Source of the DNA: Streptomyces sp. NBC_01788
GTDB lineage: Bacteria; Actinomycetota; Actinomycetes; Streptomycetales; Streptomycetaceae
Assembly: GCF_035917575.1 (NCBI RefSeq)
Contig: NZ_CP109090.1
Coordinates: forward strand, 6,882,001-6,946,000
Direction of reading: 5' to 3'
Length of the DNA stretch: 64,000 nt
Shown: positions 34,232-42,187 of the stretch, one piece after another
How the letters are laid out: each line of letters begins with the position of its first letter
How positions within the stretch are numbered: position 1 is the stretch's first letter
Notes under the pieces: generated by a model
Databases searched by the model: none
What the model was told of the DNA's origin: nothing
Seen by the model: only the letters and a program-made list of their open reading frames with translations
Made by a program: the position numbers and the translations under genes

Positions 34232-34618
34232 TCAGGAGCGCGGCGCGCGACGGCGCCGGAACGGGTTCCGGAAGCGCCGCGGCCCACGACGCGCGGCCCG
34301 TGGCCCGCCGTCCAGGATGAGGCGGGCGGTGTCCTCGGGGCCCAGGGGAGCGTGGCCGGGACGGCGGGACCAGAAGCGGGCCAGGTGGCGTTCCAGATCC
34401 TCCCGGCCGTCCTCCTCGGTGCGCGCGACCAGGACCGGGCCCTCCGCGCCCTCCGGGGCGCGCAGGTCGACGAGACGCCCCTCGGCGGTGAAGGCGGCGA
34501 ACTCCCCGTCCGCCACGTCGATGGCCTCGAGGTCGGCCTCCGCGGCCGGAAGCGAGGGGAAGACGGCAAGTTCCTCGTCCCGGTCGAAGACCAGGACGAG
34601 GTCGGCAGGATGGTTCAC
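34232..34618 (-). CDS. Conserved acidic hypothetical protein with basic tail (128 aa)
   Basis: GTG start with GGGGAGG eight nt upstream. The first ~95 residues look like a compact alpha/beta domain (ADLVLVFDRDEELAVFPSL, then FAAFTAEGRLVDLR, VLVARTEEDGREDLERHLAR). The last ~25 are Arg-rich (RRGPRRFRNPFRRRRAPRS). No signal peptide or membrane segment is present. No family is recognised. Position among envelope genes and divergence from the small gene at 34766 are the only clues. Confidence 0.65.
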   Translation of the reverse strand: MNHPADLVLVFDRDEELAVFPSLPAAEADLEAIDVADGEFAAFTAEGRLVDLRAPEGAEGPVLVARTEEDGREDLERHLARFWSRRPGHAPLGPEDTARLILDGGPRAARRGPRRFRNPFRRRRAPRS

Positions 34619-34741
34619 GTGCCCATCCTCCCCGGTCGGATCCCCAATTCGCCAGCCGGGCAAGGGGGATGGAGAAATCATGGGCCCGAGTGCACTTCGG
34701 CCCGGGGTCCGGGCGGGCGGGAGATCTGCTCGGGTCAACGA

Positions 34742-34749
34742 TTGCGCAA
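34742..34749. promoter_or_regulatory. TTGCGCAA motif before the small gene at 34766
   Basis: A perfect 8-bp palindrome 16 bp before the ATG, in the context TCAACGATTGCGCAACCCG, sharing flanking TCAACG with the rodA site. A TAAACT hexamer at 34754-34759 could be the -10. Confidence 0.55.
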
Positions 34750-34765
34750 CCCGTAAACTGTCCCC

Positions 34766-34999
34766 ATGGAACCTGGTGGTGGCGTGATGGGGCAGGATGC
34801 CGCGGTCCTGGTGGGCGGGCCGGCGGACGGGATGCGGGTGAAGGTCGCCGGGCGGCCGTGGGTGCTCCAGGTGGCGCTCCCCTGCCAGGCGGAGGCGCCG
34901 CGGGACGACGCACGCGTGGAGGCGGTCTACATCTACCGCCGCGACGCGCGCGCGAAGGGCGAGCCCCTGCGGTACGGATTCGACGCGGCCAGCCCCTGA
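34766..34999 (+). CDS. Small conserved hypothetical protein (77 aa)
   Basis: A compact, probably all-beta protein (DAAVLVGGPADGMRVKVAGR, VEAVYIYRRDARAKGEPLRY) with no signal peptide or Cys. Only 16 bp separate the TTGCGCAA motif from the ATG, so the mRNA may be leaderless or nearly so. Similar small proteins are common in Streptomyces; no function can be assigned. It lies upstream of the LCP gene with its own motif between them. Confidence 0.65.
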   Translation: MEPGGGVMGQDAAVLVGGPADGMRVKVAGRPWVLQVALPCQAEAPRDDARVEAVYIYRRDARAKGEPLRYGFDAASP

Positions 35000-35072
35000 C
35001 CGCTCCCGCTCGGCCGGGGTGCGGGCCGGTCGCGTACCCCGTCGCGAAGGCCCCTCATCGACTGTTGCTACA

Positions 35073-35080
35073 TTGCGCAA
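35073..35080. promoter_or_regulatory. TTGCGCAA motif before the LCP gene
   Basis: A perfect palindrome in ACATTGCGCAACTGTAC, 65 bp before the LCP ATG; the flanks also read in opposite directions (GTTGC ... ACAAC). Confidence 0.55.
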
Positions 35081-35145
35081 CTGTACAACCATTGGGTGGG
35101 GTCAGTCGTCCCCTCTGTATGAGTACGACGGATGAGGGTGCGCGC

Positions 35146-36684
35146 ATGACGACCAGCCACAAGACCGCTCCTTCGCGCCGCCGGAGCAGGGGAGTCCCGC
35201 CCCAGCGCCGGGGCGGTTCGCGCCGCGCCTCCCGCGGCAGCGGCGGACGCACCCGCGCACGCACCGCCCTGATCGTGGCGCTGTCCCTGCTGGTGCTCGG
35301 CACGGCGGGGGTTGGCTGGCTGTATCTGAAGCTCAACGGCAACATCAACACCTTCGGCGCCGACGGCCTGTCCGACGACCGGCCCGACGCCGGCTCGTCC
35401 AAGGGCGAGAACGTCCTGGTCATCGGTTCCGACGCGCGCGTGGGCGGCAACGACGCCCTCGGCGGAGGCAGCAAGGACGACATAGGCCGCTCCGACACCG
35501 CGTTCCTGCTGCACGTCTACGCCGACCACCAGCACGCCCTCGCCGTGTCCATCCCCCGGGACACCCTGGTCACCATCCCGCCCTGCAAGCTCCCCGACGG
35601 CAGCTGGACCGAGGCGCAGCCGAACACGATGTTCAACGCCGCGTACTCCGTGGGCGGCACCGCCGAGGGCAACCCCGCGTGCAGTCAGAACACCGTGGAG
35701 CAGCTCACCGGACTGCGCGTGGACCACACCGTCGTCGTCGACTTCAAGGGATTCGCCGCGCTGACCGACGTGGTGGGCGGGGTGCCGGTGTGCGTGCCGC
35801 AGGACGTGTACCAGAAGGACCTCAACCCCAACCGGGCCACCCGCGGCTCCGTGCTGTTCACCAAGGGCGAGCAGACCGTCGCCGGGCAGAAGGCGCTGGA
35901 CTGGGTCCGCATCCGGCACGGCATCGGCGACGGCTCCGACATAGGCCGGATCAAGCGCCAGCAGGCGTTCGTCGCCAGTCTCATCAAGCAGGTCAAGGCC
36001 GACGGGCTCACCCCGGGCAAGCTGCTGCCCCTCGCCGACGCCGCGACCAAGTCGCTCACCGTGGACCCCGGTCTCGGCTCGGCCGACAAGCTGCTGTCGT
36101 TCGCGCTGTCGTTGAAGAACGTGGACCTGCACAACACCAAGTTCGTCACCATCCCGTGGCGCTATCAGGGCGCGCGGGTGGCCATCGTGGAGCCGGACGC
36201 CTCGGAGCTGTGGGCCGCGCTCAGGGCCGACCGCACCATCGACGGCAAGGACGCCGGAGGCAAGAAGGGCAAGAAGAGCAAGGCGGGCGCCTCCCCGTCC
36301 CCCGACACCGGCCTGGGGAAGGGCATCGACGTCAGCGTCTACAACGGCACCACCACCCTCGGCCTCGCCACGCGGGGCGCCGCCACCCTCACCGGTCGCG
36401 GCTTCACCGTCACCTCCACGGGGAACGCGGGCAGCCAGAACCACGCCACCACGGTCATCCAGTACGGGCCCGGCCGGCAGGACCAGGCCGAGACAGTCGC
36501 CAAGCTCTTCCCCGGGGCCGAGCTCCAGGCACTGACCGGACCGGGCATCAACGTGGTCCTGGGCGAGGACTTCGTGGCCGCCCCGGACGCGGCCTCGGCC
36601 GAGCCGACCTCCATGCCCACCTCGGTGGCGGCGGAAGCCCGCTCGGCCGACGACGACCTGTGCACCAACCTGTCCTACGGGTAG
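35146..36684 (+). CDS. LytR-CpsA-Psr (LCP) family cell-wall glycopolymer ligase with LytR_C domain
   Basis: This 512-aa protein has a basic, Ser/Arg-rich cytoplasmic N-terminus and one membrane helix (about 43-65, LIVALSLLVLGTAGVGWLYL). The extracytoplasmic LCP domain (about 90-350) carries VLVIGSDARVG, GRSDTAFLLHVYADHQ, VSIPRDTLV, DFKGFAALTDVVGGV, ALDWVRIRHG and the catalytic arginines. A Lys-rich linker and a LytR_C domain (about 400-475) follow. LCP enzymes attach teichoic acid-type or other polymers to peptidoglycan. The ATG at 35146 has GAGGG eight nt upstream; an in-frame ATG at 35119 is possible. Confidence 0.9.
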   Translation: MTTSHKTAPSRRRSRGVPPQRRGGSRRASRGSGGRTRARTALIVALSLLVLGTAGVGWLYLKLNGNINTFGADGLSDDRPDAGSSKGENVLVIGSDARVGGNDALGGGSKDDIGRSDTAFLLHVYADHQHALAVSIPRDTLVTIPPCKLPDGSWTEAQPNTMFNAAYSVGGTAEGNPACSQNTVEQLTGLRVDHTVVVDFKGFAALTDVVGGVPVCVPQDVYQKDLNPNRATRGSVLFTKGEQTVAGQKALDWVRIRHGIGDGSDIGRIKRQQAFVASLIKQVKADGLTPGKLLPLADAATKSLTVDPGLGSADKLLSFALSLKNVDLHNTKFVTIPWRYQGARVAIVEPDASELWAALRADRTIDGKDAGGKKGKKSKAGASPSPDTGLGKGIDVSVYNGTTTLGLATRGAATLTGRGFTVTSTGNAGSQNHATTVIQYGPGRQDQAETVAKLFPGAELQALTGPGINVVLGEDFVAAPDAASAEPTSMPTSVAAEARSADDDLCTNLSYG

Positions 36685-36732
36685 GGCGGACACGCCGGCG
36701 CGGCGCCCTGCCCGCCCGGCCGGCCGACGGCG

Positions 36733-36766
36733 AAGGGCCGCACCCGCTGCTGCGGGTGCGGCCCTT
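36733..36766. terminator. Bidirectional terminator
   Basis: Perfect 15-bp arms (AAGGGCCGCACCCGC and complement) around TGCT, with A-rich and T-rich ends, between the convergent LCP and LAETG genes. Confidence 0.92.
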
Positions 36767-36797
36767 GTGCCTTGCCTCAGTGCGTCAGGGACGCGGA

Positions 36798-37835
36798 TCA
36801 GGCGGTGGCGGCTCCGCTGCCGGCCTTGCGGCGGCGCACCACGAACACGGCGCCCGCGCCGACGGCGACCGCGGCACCGCCCGCCAGCGCGATCATCGGC
36901 AGCGCCGAGCTGGAGCCGGTCTCGGCGAGGTGGCCCTGCGGGACGATCTGGTTGTTGCCGGCCGGCTTGACCGGCAGCGGCTTCTTGCCGCCCTGCGGCT
37001 TGGCGTCGCCCGGGTTGCCCTGCTTGGAGCCGGCGGCGAGGACGTCGAACTGGTAGGAGTCGTTGTCGCTGGAGTAGACGCAGTTGCCCTTGTCGTCGGC
37101 GTACATGCCGATGGAGATGGCGAAGCCCATGCCGGCCGGGGCCTTGTTGCCAATGCTCAGTCGCAGGTCGATGGAGAAGGACTCCTTGGCCTGGACGTCG
37201 GTGTAACCGAGGTAGCCGGCGCCTTCGTCGCGCTCGTCCAGGGAGATGTCCACCCACTTGCCGGTGGCCGGGTCCTTGAACTGCAGCGTGAGGTAGCTGG
37301 TGTTGAACTCGAAGTTCTTCTCGTCGATCTGAGCGGCGAACACGCCGAGGTCGACGCGCTTGTAGGCGTTCTTACCGGAGTTCTTGACGTTCAGCTTGAA
37401 GTTGTGGAAGCCGCTGCCCGCGACGATCTTCGAGGGCAGGCCGGACAGGCTGGTGTGCAGGTTCTCGTCGAACTTCAGGTCGTCGGTGTCCTTGCACAGC
37501 TCCGGGTCCGGCGTGGGGGAGGCCGACGGAGAGGAGGTCACGGTCGCCGACGGGGTGGGCTTGGGTGAGTCGGTGGCGGACTCGTCCTCCGAGGGAGTCG
37601 ACTCGGACGGGGTCGACTCCGCGTCCTCCGAGGGAGTTGACTCGGACGGGGTCGACTCCGCGTCCTCCGAGGGAGTCGACTCGGACGGGGTCGACTCCGT
37701 GTCGTCCGAGGGAGTCGAGTCGGACGAGGTGACCGGGTCGTTGCCCGTCGCGAAGGCGGCGGGGGCCGCAAGAAGCACGGCCGGTGCGATGGCTGCCGTG
37801 GCTGCTGCGAGAGCCAAGGAGCGGCGAATCTTCAT
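36798..37835 (-). CDS. LAETG-anchored (sortase E type) surface protein with acidic Ser/Thr/Pro repeats
   Basis: This 345-aa secreted protein starts at ATG 37835 with GAGG five nt upstream. It has a signal peptide (about 1-32, AFA-T) and a low-complexity segment of 13-residue repeats (STPSESTPSEDAE, three copies plus partial ones; about 37-85). An Ig-like/DUF11-type adhesive domain with two Cys follows (about 110-285). The C-terminal sorting signal is LAETG, a hydrophobic stretch and RRRK. LAxTG is recognised by class E sortases, which anchor chaplins and other surface proteins in Streptomyces; no sortase gene is in the window. It may be a stalked surface protein. Confidence 0.87.
   Translation of the reverse strand: MKIRRSLALAAATAAIAPAVLLAAPAAFATGNDPVTSSDSTPSDDTESTPSESTPSEDAESTPSESTPSEDAESTPSESTPSEDESATDSPKPTPSATVTSSPSASPTPDPELCKDTDDLKFDENLHTSLSGLPSKIVAGSGFHNFKLNVKNSGKNAYKRVDLGVFAAQIDEKNFEFNTSYLTLQFKDPATGKWVDISLDERDEGAGYLGYTDVQAKESFSIDLRLSIGNKAPAGMGFAISIGMYADDKGNCVYSSDNDSYQFDVLAAGSKQGNPGDAKPQGGKKPLPVKPAGNNQIVPQGHLAETGSSSALPMIALAGGAAVAVGAGAVFVVRRRKAGSGAATA
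37585..37728. repeat. 39-bp tandem repeats within the LAETG gene
   Basis: Three nearly identical 39-bp units (37585-37623, 37624-37662, 37663-37701) and a degenerate partial fourth encode the acidic S/T/P stalk. They are in frame, so copy-number change would alter stalk length without frameshift. Confidence 0.9.
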
Positions 37836-37867
37836 GCGAACCTCGAAAAACAGAAGTGGTCGATGTA

Positions 37868-37876
37868 TGCGCAATG
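37868..37876. promoter_or_regulatory. CATTGCGCA motif (half palindrome) before the LAETG gene
   Basis: On the minus strand CATTGCGCA lies 33 bp upstream of the LAETG start and about 105 bp upstream of the divergent LURP-like gene. It matches the left part of the LCP site (CATTGCGCAA). Confidence 0.45.
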
Positions 37877-37982
37877 GAGATCGCCGGGGGCGGTGAAGGG
37901 TTGCCCGATATTCGCGAAGTCAATGTGTGACGTGCCTCACTCGCGGGCGTGGGGCCGGTCTGCCCGGCGGTGGTGTGCGCCG

Positions 37983-38804
37983 GTGAGTGCGTACGCGAAC
38001 ACGCCGGCAGGTTGGTACCCGGACCCGCATGGAGCGGCCCAGACGCTGCGTTACTGGGACGGTTCCCAGTGGACGGAGCACACCCACGCCGACCCGCAGG
38101 CCCAGGCCGCGCCGCAGATGCCGCAGCAGCAGGCCGCCCCGGATCAGCGCGTGCAGCGCCAGGTCCAGCACCAGGCCGGGGTCGCTCCGGGCGCGCAGGG
38201 GGGTGGCTCCCTGTTCAGTGAGCCGGTGCTCGTGGTGAACCAGAAGGTCAAGCTCATCGAGCTGACCAACGAGTACGACGTCTTCGATCAGCACGGCAAC
38301 CGGGTCGGCGCGGTCACCGAGATCGGGCAGAGCGCACTGAAGAAGGCGATGCGGTTCGTCTCCAGCCTCGACCAGTTCATGACGCACAGGCTGGAGATCC
38401 GCGACGCCTACGGCACCCCCCAGTTGGTGCTCACCCGGCCGGCGAAGGTCTTCAAGTCGCGCGTGGTGGTGTCCCGTCCGGACGGCTCCGAGGTCGGCGA
38501 GATCGTCCAGCAGAACGTCTTCGGCAAGATCAACTTCGCGATGAACGCGAACGGGCAGCAGGTCGGCGCCATCAAGGCGGAGAACTGGCGCGCCTGGAAC
38601 TCCGCCATCGTCGACCACGCCGACAACGAGGTCGCCCGGATCACCAAGACCTGGGAGGGCCTGGCGAAGGCGATGTTCACGACCGCCGACAACTACGTGC
38701 TCCAGATCCACTACCAGCTGCCCGAGCCGCTGCTGAGCCTGGTGGTCGCCACCGCGCTCACCGTCGACACGGCGCTCAAGCAGGACTCGCGCGGCTGGAA
38801 CTGA
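37983..38804 (+). CDS. DUF2510 plus LURP-one/phospholipid scramblase-like protein
   Basis: This 273-aa protein begins (GTG) with a DUF2510 motif (TPAGWYPDPHGAAQTLRYWD, GSQWTEHT), then a Gln-rich linker. A tubby-like/LURP-one fold covers about 75-270 (EPVLVVNQKVKLIELTNEYD, DQFMTHRLEIRD, GEIVQQNVFGKINFAM). LURP-one proteins are related to scramblases and may bind membrane lipids. No strong Shine-Dalgarno is visible. It shares its upstream region with the divergent LAETG gene. Confidence 0.82.
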   Translation: MSAYANTPAGWYPDPHGAAQTLRYWDGSQWTEHTHADPQAQAAPQMPQQQAAPDQRVQRQVQHQAGVAPGAQGGGSLFSEPVLVVNQKVKLIELTNEYDVFDQHGNRVGAVTEIGQSALKKAMRFVSSLDQFMTHRLEIRDAYGTPQLVLTRPAKVFKSRVVVSRPDGSEVGEIVQQNVFGKINFAMNANGQQVGAIKAENWRAWNSAIVDHADNEVARITKTWEGLAKAMFTTADNYVLQIHYQLPEPLLSLVVATALTVDTALKQDSRGWN

Positions 38805-38811
38805 CCGGCGG

Positions 38812-39792
38812 TTACAGCGGGGTGAGGTGTCCCGGCCTCAACGGCCGGGACGGCAGCGCCGGTTCCTGGGCGGGCGGTTCCGTCTCCAGGGCGAGTACGG
38901 CGGCCACCGGGTGATCCGGGTCGTCGCCCCGCGCGGTGCGCTCCGGACCCGGTCCGGGGTGCGCGTCCGCGGGCCTCGGAGTGGCCCGCGAGAGCGTCAC
39001 GACCCCCCAGGCGGCGAGGGCCGCGCCCGCCGACGCCAGCAGCACGCCCGTCGCGCCGCCCTTCAGTCCCTGGCCGAGCAGGGTGAGCCCGATCAGCGCC
39101 GCCGCCGCCGGATTGGTCAGCGTCAGCACCGCGAGCGGGGCGCCGAGCCCGTCCCGGTAGGCGGTCTGCGACAGCAGCAGGCCACCGGTGGCGAAGGCCG
39201 CGACGAGCAGCGCCACCAGGATCACGCGGGCGCTGAGCAGGGGTCCGGAGTGGTCCGTGGCGGCCACCGTCACCGTCTGGGTGAGCGCGGAGGCCACGCC
39301 CGAGGCGACCCCCGACGCGGTCGCGTGCCGCAGTCCCGGCCGCGCCCCCGGCCGTGACAGCGCGCCGATCAGTACGGCCGTGGCGCCCGCGACCGACAGT
39401 GCCTCCAGGGGGCTCAGCACGTGTACCGGGGCCGGTCCGGAGGCCGCGAGGAGCACGGCGGCCAGGCCGAGCAGCGTGCACGCGGTTCCCCGCCACTCGG
39501 CTGCCACGACCCGCCGCCCGGCCATCCGCGCCCCCAGTGGCACGGCTGCCACCAGGGTGAGCGCGCCGAGCGGCTGGACCACGGTGAGCGGGCCGTACTT
39601 CAGGGCCGCCACGTGCAGCAGAGCCGCCGATCCGTTCAGCGCGACGGCCCACCACCAGGCGCCGACCCGGAGCAGTCCGCGCACCCCCGTTCCGCGGTTG
39701 CGTGCGGCGAGCCGTTCCTGGGCGACCGCGGCGGTCGCGTAGGCGACGGCCGAGAACAGCGACAGGGCCACGGCCGTCAGGGCGGCGTTCAC
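38812..39792 (-). CDS. DMT-superfamily (EamA-like) transporter
   Basis: This 326-aa protein has nine to ten predicted membrane helices in two repeated halves (for example LHVAALKYGPLTVVQPLGAL and LVAAFATGGLLLSQTAY; a conserved LTLTNPAAAALIGLTLLGQG). It has a hydrophilic acidic tail of about 45 residues. The GTG start faces a 364-bp gap containing large TetR-type palindromes, so the divergent TetR may control it. Substrate cannot be predicted; related proteins export metabolites or drugs or carry magnesium. Confidence 0.85.
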   Translation of the reverse strand: MNAALTAVALSLFSAVAYATAAVAQERLAARNRGTGVRGLLRVGAWWWAVALNGSAALLHVAALKYGPLTVVQPLGALTLVAAVPLGARMAGRRVVAAEWRGTACTLLGLAAVLLAASGPAPVHVLSPLEALSVAGATAVLIGALSRPGARPGLRHATASGVASGVASALTQTVTVAATDHSGPLLSARVILVALLVAAFATGGLLLSQTAYRDGLGAPLAVLTLTNPAAAALIGLTLLGQGLKGGATGVLLASAGAALAAWGVVTLSRATPRPADAHPGPGPERTARGDDPDHPVAAVLALETEPPAQEPALPSRPLRPGHLTPL

Positions 39793-40156
39793 CGGGCCGC
39801 CCCCGCTGGGGCGTGTCCCCCGGCCGGCCGGGACGCGGCGGCGAGCGGTCGCCGCGCCGGTCCGGCGGGCTCCGCTTCGGCGGCCTCGCTTCGGGATGTC
39901 ATGCCCGGACCTCTCGTGACGGTGGTGCGTGGGGTGATGCCGATGGTGCTGTCCGCACCCGCGTCGTCACCTGTGCCGATGTCCGCTTCGACACCGGTGT
40001 GGATGTACGATACATCGACACGTCAGCGTACCGATACGACAGTGTACCGATACGCGTGCGTACCGGTACACTGTCGTATCGATGGACCTTCGCCACACTG
40101 GAGGGAGGGCCCCGAGCCAGGCCTGAACTCCCGGAACACGAGTGAGGAGCGCAGCG
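39793..40156. other. Intergenic region with compound operator, no gene
   Basis: A 364-bp divergent gap between the DMT transporter and the TetR gene. The first ~170 bp show nothing recognisable. The last part (39990-40090) is dominated by repeats of GTACCGATACG in both orientations. Confidence 0.7.
40032..40081. promoter_or_regulatory. 50-bp near-perfect palindrome, TetR-type compound operator
   Basis: Left arm 40032-40049 and right arm 40064-40081 are 18-bp perfect complements (CGATACGACAGTGTACCG). The inner part TACGC-GT-GCGTA extends symmetry so that only one base pair (40050/40063) mismatches. Extra GTACCGATACG copies lie at 40028. It is probably two or more overlapping repressor sites 75 bp before the tetR-type start. 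Confidence 0.75.
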
Positions 40157-40798
40157 ATGACATCGCAGGCCGCGGACGAGCCGGAGACGGTTGTCGCCTC
40201 GCGCCGCTCCAAGCTCACGCCGGAGCGTGAGCAGGAGTTCTTCGATGCCGTGCTCGAACAGATCCGCGAGCACGGCTACGACGCCGTCACCATGGAGGGC
40301 GTCGCCGCCAGCACCCGGTGCAGCAAGTCGACGCTCTACCGCCAGTGGCGGACCAAGCCGCAGTTCGTGGCGGCCGCCCTGCGGTCCAGCGGCCGCTGCC
40401 GCTTCGCCGGCATCGACACCGGCTCGCTCGCCGAGGACCTGCGGCGGGTGGCGCGGTCCGCGGGCGAGTGGTCGGGCCGGGACACCCGCCTCCTCCAGGC
40501 GCTCGGACACGCGATCACGCTGGACCCCGAGCTGCAGCGGGCGCTGCGCGAGACGCTGGTCGAGCCGGAGATCGCCGCGCTGCGGGAGATCCTGCGGCGC
40601 GGAGTGGAGCGCGGCGAGGTTCTCGCGGACAATCCCGCGCTGGAGTTCGTACCCGCGCAGCTGTTCGGCGTCCTGCGCATCCGGCCCGTCCTCGAGGGGG
40701 AGTACGCCGACCCGGACTACGTGGTCCGGTTTCTGGAGGCCGCGGTGCTGCCGGCGCTGGGCCTCGGTTCACGACTCAGGCCACCGTCACCGGGATGA
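40157..40798 (+). CDS. TetR/AcrR-family repressor
   Basis: This 213-aa protein has an N-terminal HTH (REQEFFDAVLEQIREHGYDA, VTMEGVAASTRCSKSTLYRQ, then WRTKPQFVAAAL). A helical C-terminal ligand/dimer domain follows (LTPE-type and LRRVARSAGEW..., TetR_C subfamily). Start ATG 40157 has GAGGAG seven nt upstream. It lies behind a 50-bp palindrome that fits TetR binding and is divergent from a DMT transporter, its likely target. The inducer is unknown. Confidence 0.87.
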   Translation: MTSQAADEPETVVASRRSKLTPEREQEFFDAVLEQIREHGYDAVTMEGVAASTRCSKSTLYRQWRTKPQFVAAALRSSGRCRFAGIDTGSLAEDLRRVARSAGEWSGRDTRLLQALGHAITLDPELQRALRETLVEPEIAALREILRRGVERGEVLADNPALEFVPAQLFGVLRIRPVLEGEYADPDYVVRFLEAAVLPALGLGSRLRPPSPG

Positions 40799-40852
40799 CC
40801 GGGCGGTGACCTGCCCGCGCCGCACCGTGGGGACGGGGGCGGCGCGCACCCC

Positions 40853-40897
40853 GGACGGGCGGGCTACCTCTGGAGCGGAGAGGTAGCCCGCCCGTCC
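40853..40897. terminator. Bidirectional terminator (19-bp stem)
   Basis: GGACGGGCGGGCTACCTCT (40853-40871) and its perfect complement (40879-40897) around a 7-nt loop, between convergent tetR and DUF2510 genes. Confidence 0.92.
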
Positions 40898-40947
40898 GCC
40901 ATGGGCCGCCGGGTCCGCGTATGACCGGGTTCGGCCCGGACGACGGC

Positions 40948-42003
40948 TCAGACGCTCTGGCCGCTGCCGCCGCCCGAGGCCGCCTTGATGCCCCGGGTGA
41001 TGTCGTCGATCACGGACTGCGGCTCCCCGACGTCGACGCCGAAGCGGACGACGATCAGCTGCCGTGAGGCGCCGGGCGAGGTGAAGGCCAGCGACTCCAC
41101 GTACCCGTCGGCGCCCTTGCTGGTGACGGCCTTCCAGCGGATCAGGTAGCCCTCCTGCCCGGCCACGGTCACCGCTTTGGAGGCCAGCACCTCGTGAGAG
41201 GTGATCCTGCCGTAGGCCTCGCCCCCGTAGGAGTCCTCGGCGTTCGCCGCGATGTCGGCCTTGGCGACCTCCTCGGGCGTGGTTCCGCGCAGGCCCAGCA
41301 CGAGCGCGGGAGCCGAGTAGGCGCCGCCCTTGGTGCAGTTCTTGGAGGTGTCGCCGGGGCACTTGTAGGAGTCGTTCGACGTGACCTGGGCGCCCACCCC
41401 CAGCTCCTGGCCGTACCAGCCGTCGGGTATGGGCAGGCTGATGCCGCTGACCGCGTCGGTCACCGAGCCGCTCTTGATCTTCGGCGCCTCGGACGGCCCG
41501 CCACCGGACCCGCCGGACCCGTCCGAGCCTCCGGATCCGCCCGGGCCGCCGAACGGGCCGCGTTCCTCGCCGCTGCCGCCCCGGCCCTCCTGCCCCTGCC
41601 GGGACCCGGCACGGCCGTCCTTGCCGCCCTCGCCGTGGACCAGCGCGAACACGCCGACGCCGATGCTCGCGAGCACCGCGGCCGCCACTCCGACGGCGAT
41701 GCCGATCCGCAGCCCGCGCCGCGCGGGGGTGGGAGGCCGACCGGGGTATCCGGGGTGCCCCGGATAGCCCGGGTATCCGGGATACCCCGGAGAGGCCGGA
41801 TACCCCGGAGAGGCCGGATACCCCGGAGAGGCCGGGTACGGCCCCGGGGCCGCCTGCTGCGCCGGGGGACCCCACACGGCCGCCGATCCGACGGGCCGGG
41901 TCTGTTCCGTCCATGCCCTGCCGTCCCACCAGCGCTCGGTGGCGGGGCCGTCACTTGTCTGCCCGGGGTCGGGGTACCACCCGGGAGGAGTCACCTGCGT
42001 CAT
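40948..42003 (-). CDS. DUF2510 single-pass membrane protein
   Basis: This 351-aa protein has an N-terminal DUF2510 motif (PPGWYPDPGQTSDGPATERW), a Pro/Gly/Tyr-rich repeat region (three SPGYPA copies, then GYPGYPGHPG), and one membrane helix at about 100-122 (GIAVGVAAAVLASIGVGVFA). A Gly-rich spacer and an extracytoplasmic lipoprotein-like domain (about 185-345; IPDGWYGQELG..., two Cys around CPGDTSKNC) follow. DUF2510 proteins are abundant in actinobacteria and of unknown function. A TACGGT -10 box ends five bp before the ATG, suggesting a leaderless transcript. Confidence 0.85.
   Translation of the reverse strand: MTQVTPPGWYPDPGQTSDGPATERWWDGRAWTEQTRPVGSAAVWGPPAQQAAPGPYPASPGYPASPGYPASPGYPGYPGYPGHPGYPGRPPTPARRGLRIGIAVGVAAAVLASIGVGVFALVHGEGGKDGRAGSRQGQEGRGGSGEERGPFGGPGGSGGSDGSGGSGGGPSEAPKIKSGSVTDAVSGISLPIPDGWYGQELGVGAQVTSNDSYKCPGDTSKNCTKGGAYSAPALVLGLRGTTPEEVAKADIAANAEDSYGGEAYGRITSHEVLASKAVTVAGQEGYLIRWKAVTSKGADGYVESLAFTSPGASRQLIVVRFGVDVGEPQSVIDDITRGIKAASGGGSGQSV
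41780..41833. repeat. Three exact 18-bp tandem repeats in the DUF2510 gene
   Basis: GGATACCCCGGAGAGGCC is repeated three times in frame, encoding GYPASP units on the minus strand. Confidence 0.92.
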
Positions 42004-42187
42004 GTGCCTACCGTATGAGGCGTCGGTGAAAGCCCGATGAGAGGACCCCGTTCCCGCTCACCGCGGCGCCCCTCTACCGCAGGTCACCCGGCAACGGCAA
42101 CAGCTGCCGGGACGGGCCGCCGCATCGGGCGCTCGGGGGCTACGCTCGAAGTCTGCATGCCGTCGGGTGACTTGGGGAGGTAGCGGG

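Noticed and set aside
31369-35080. TTGCGCAA sites as DnaA boxes or an origin
   Set aside because: Streptomyces DnaA boxes are TTGTCCACA-like; the sites are at single promoters and no dnaA/dnaN genes are present.
37585-37728. 39-bp repeats as a CRISPR array
   Set aside because: Repeats are contiguous without spacers and in frame in a surface-protein gene.
40787-41929. 380-aa minus frame overlapping the DUF2510 gene
   Set aside because: Arg/Gly-rich alternate frame; the frame 40948-42003 has DUF2510 and a membrane helix.
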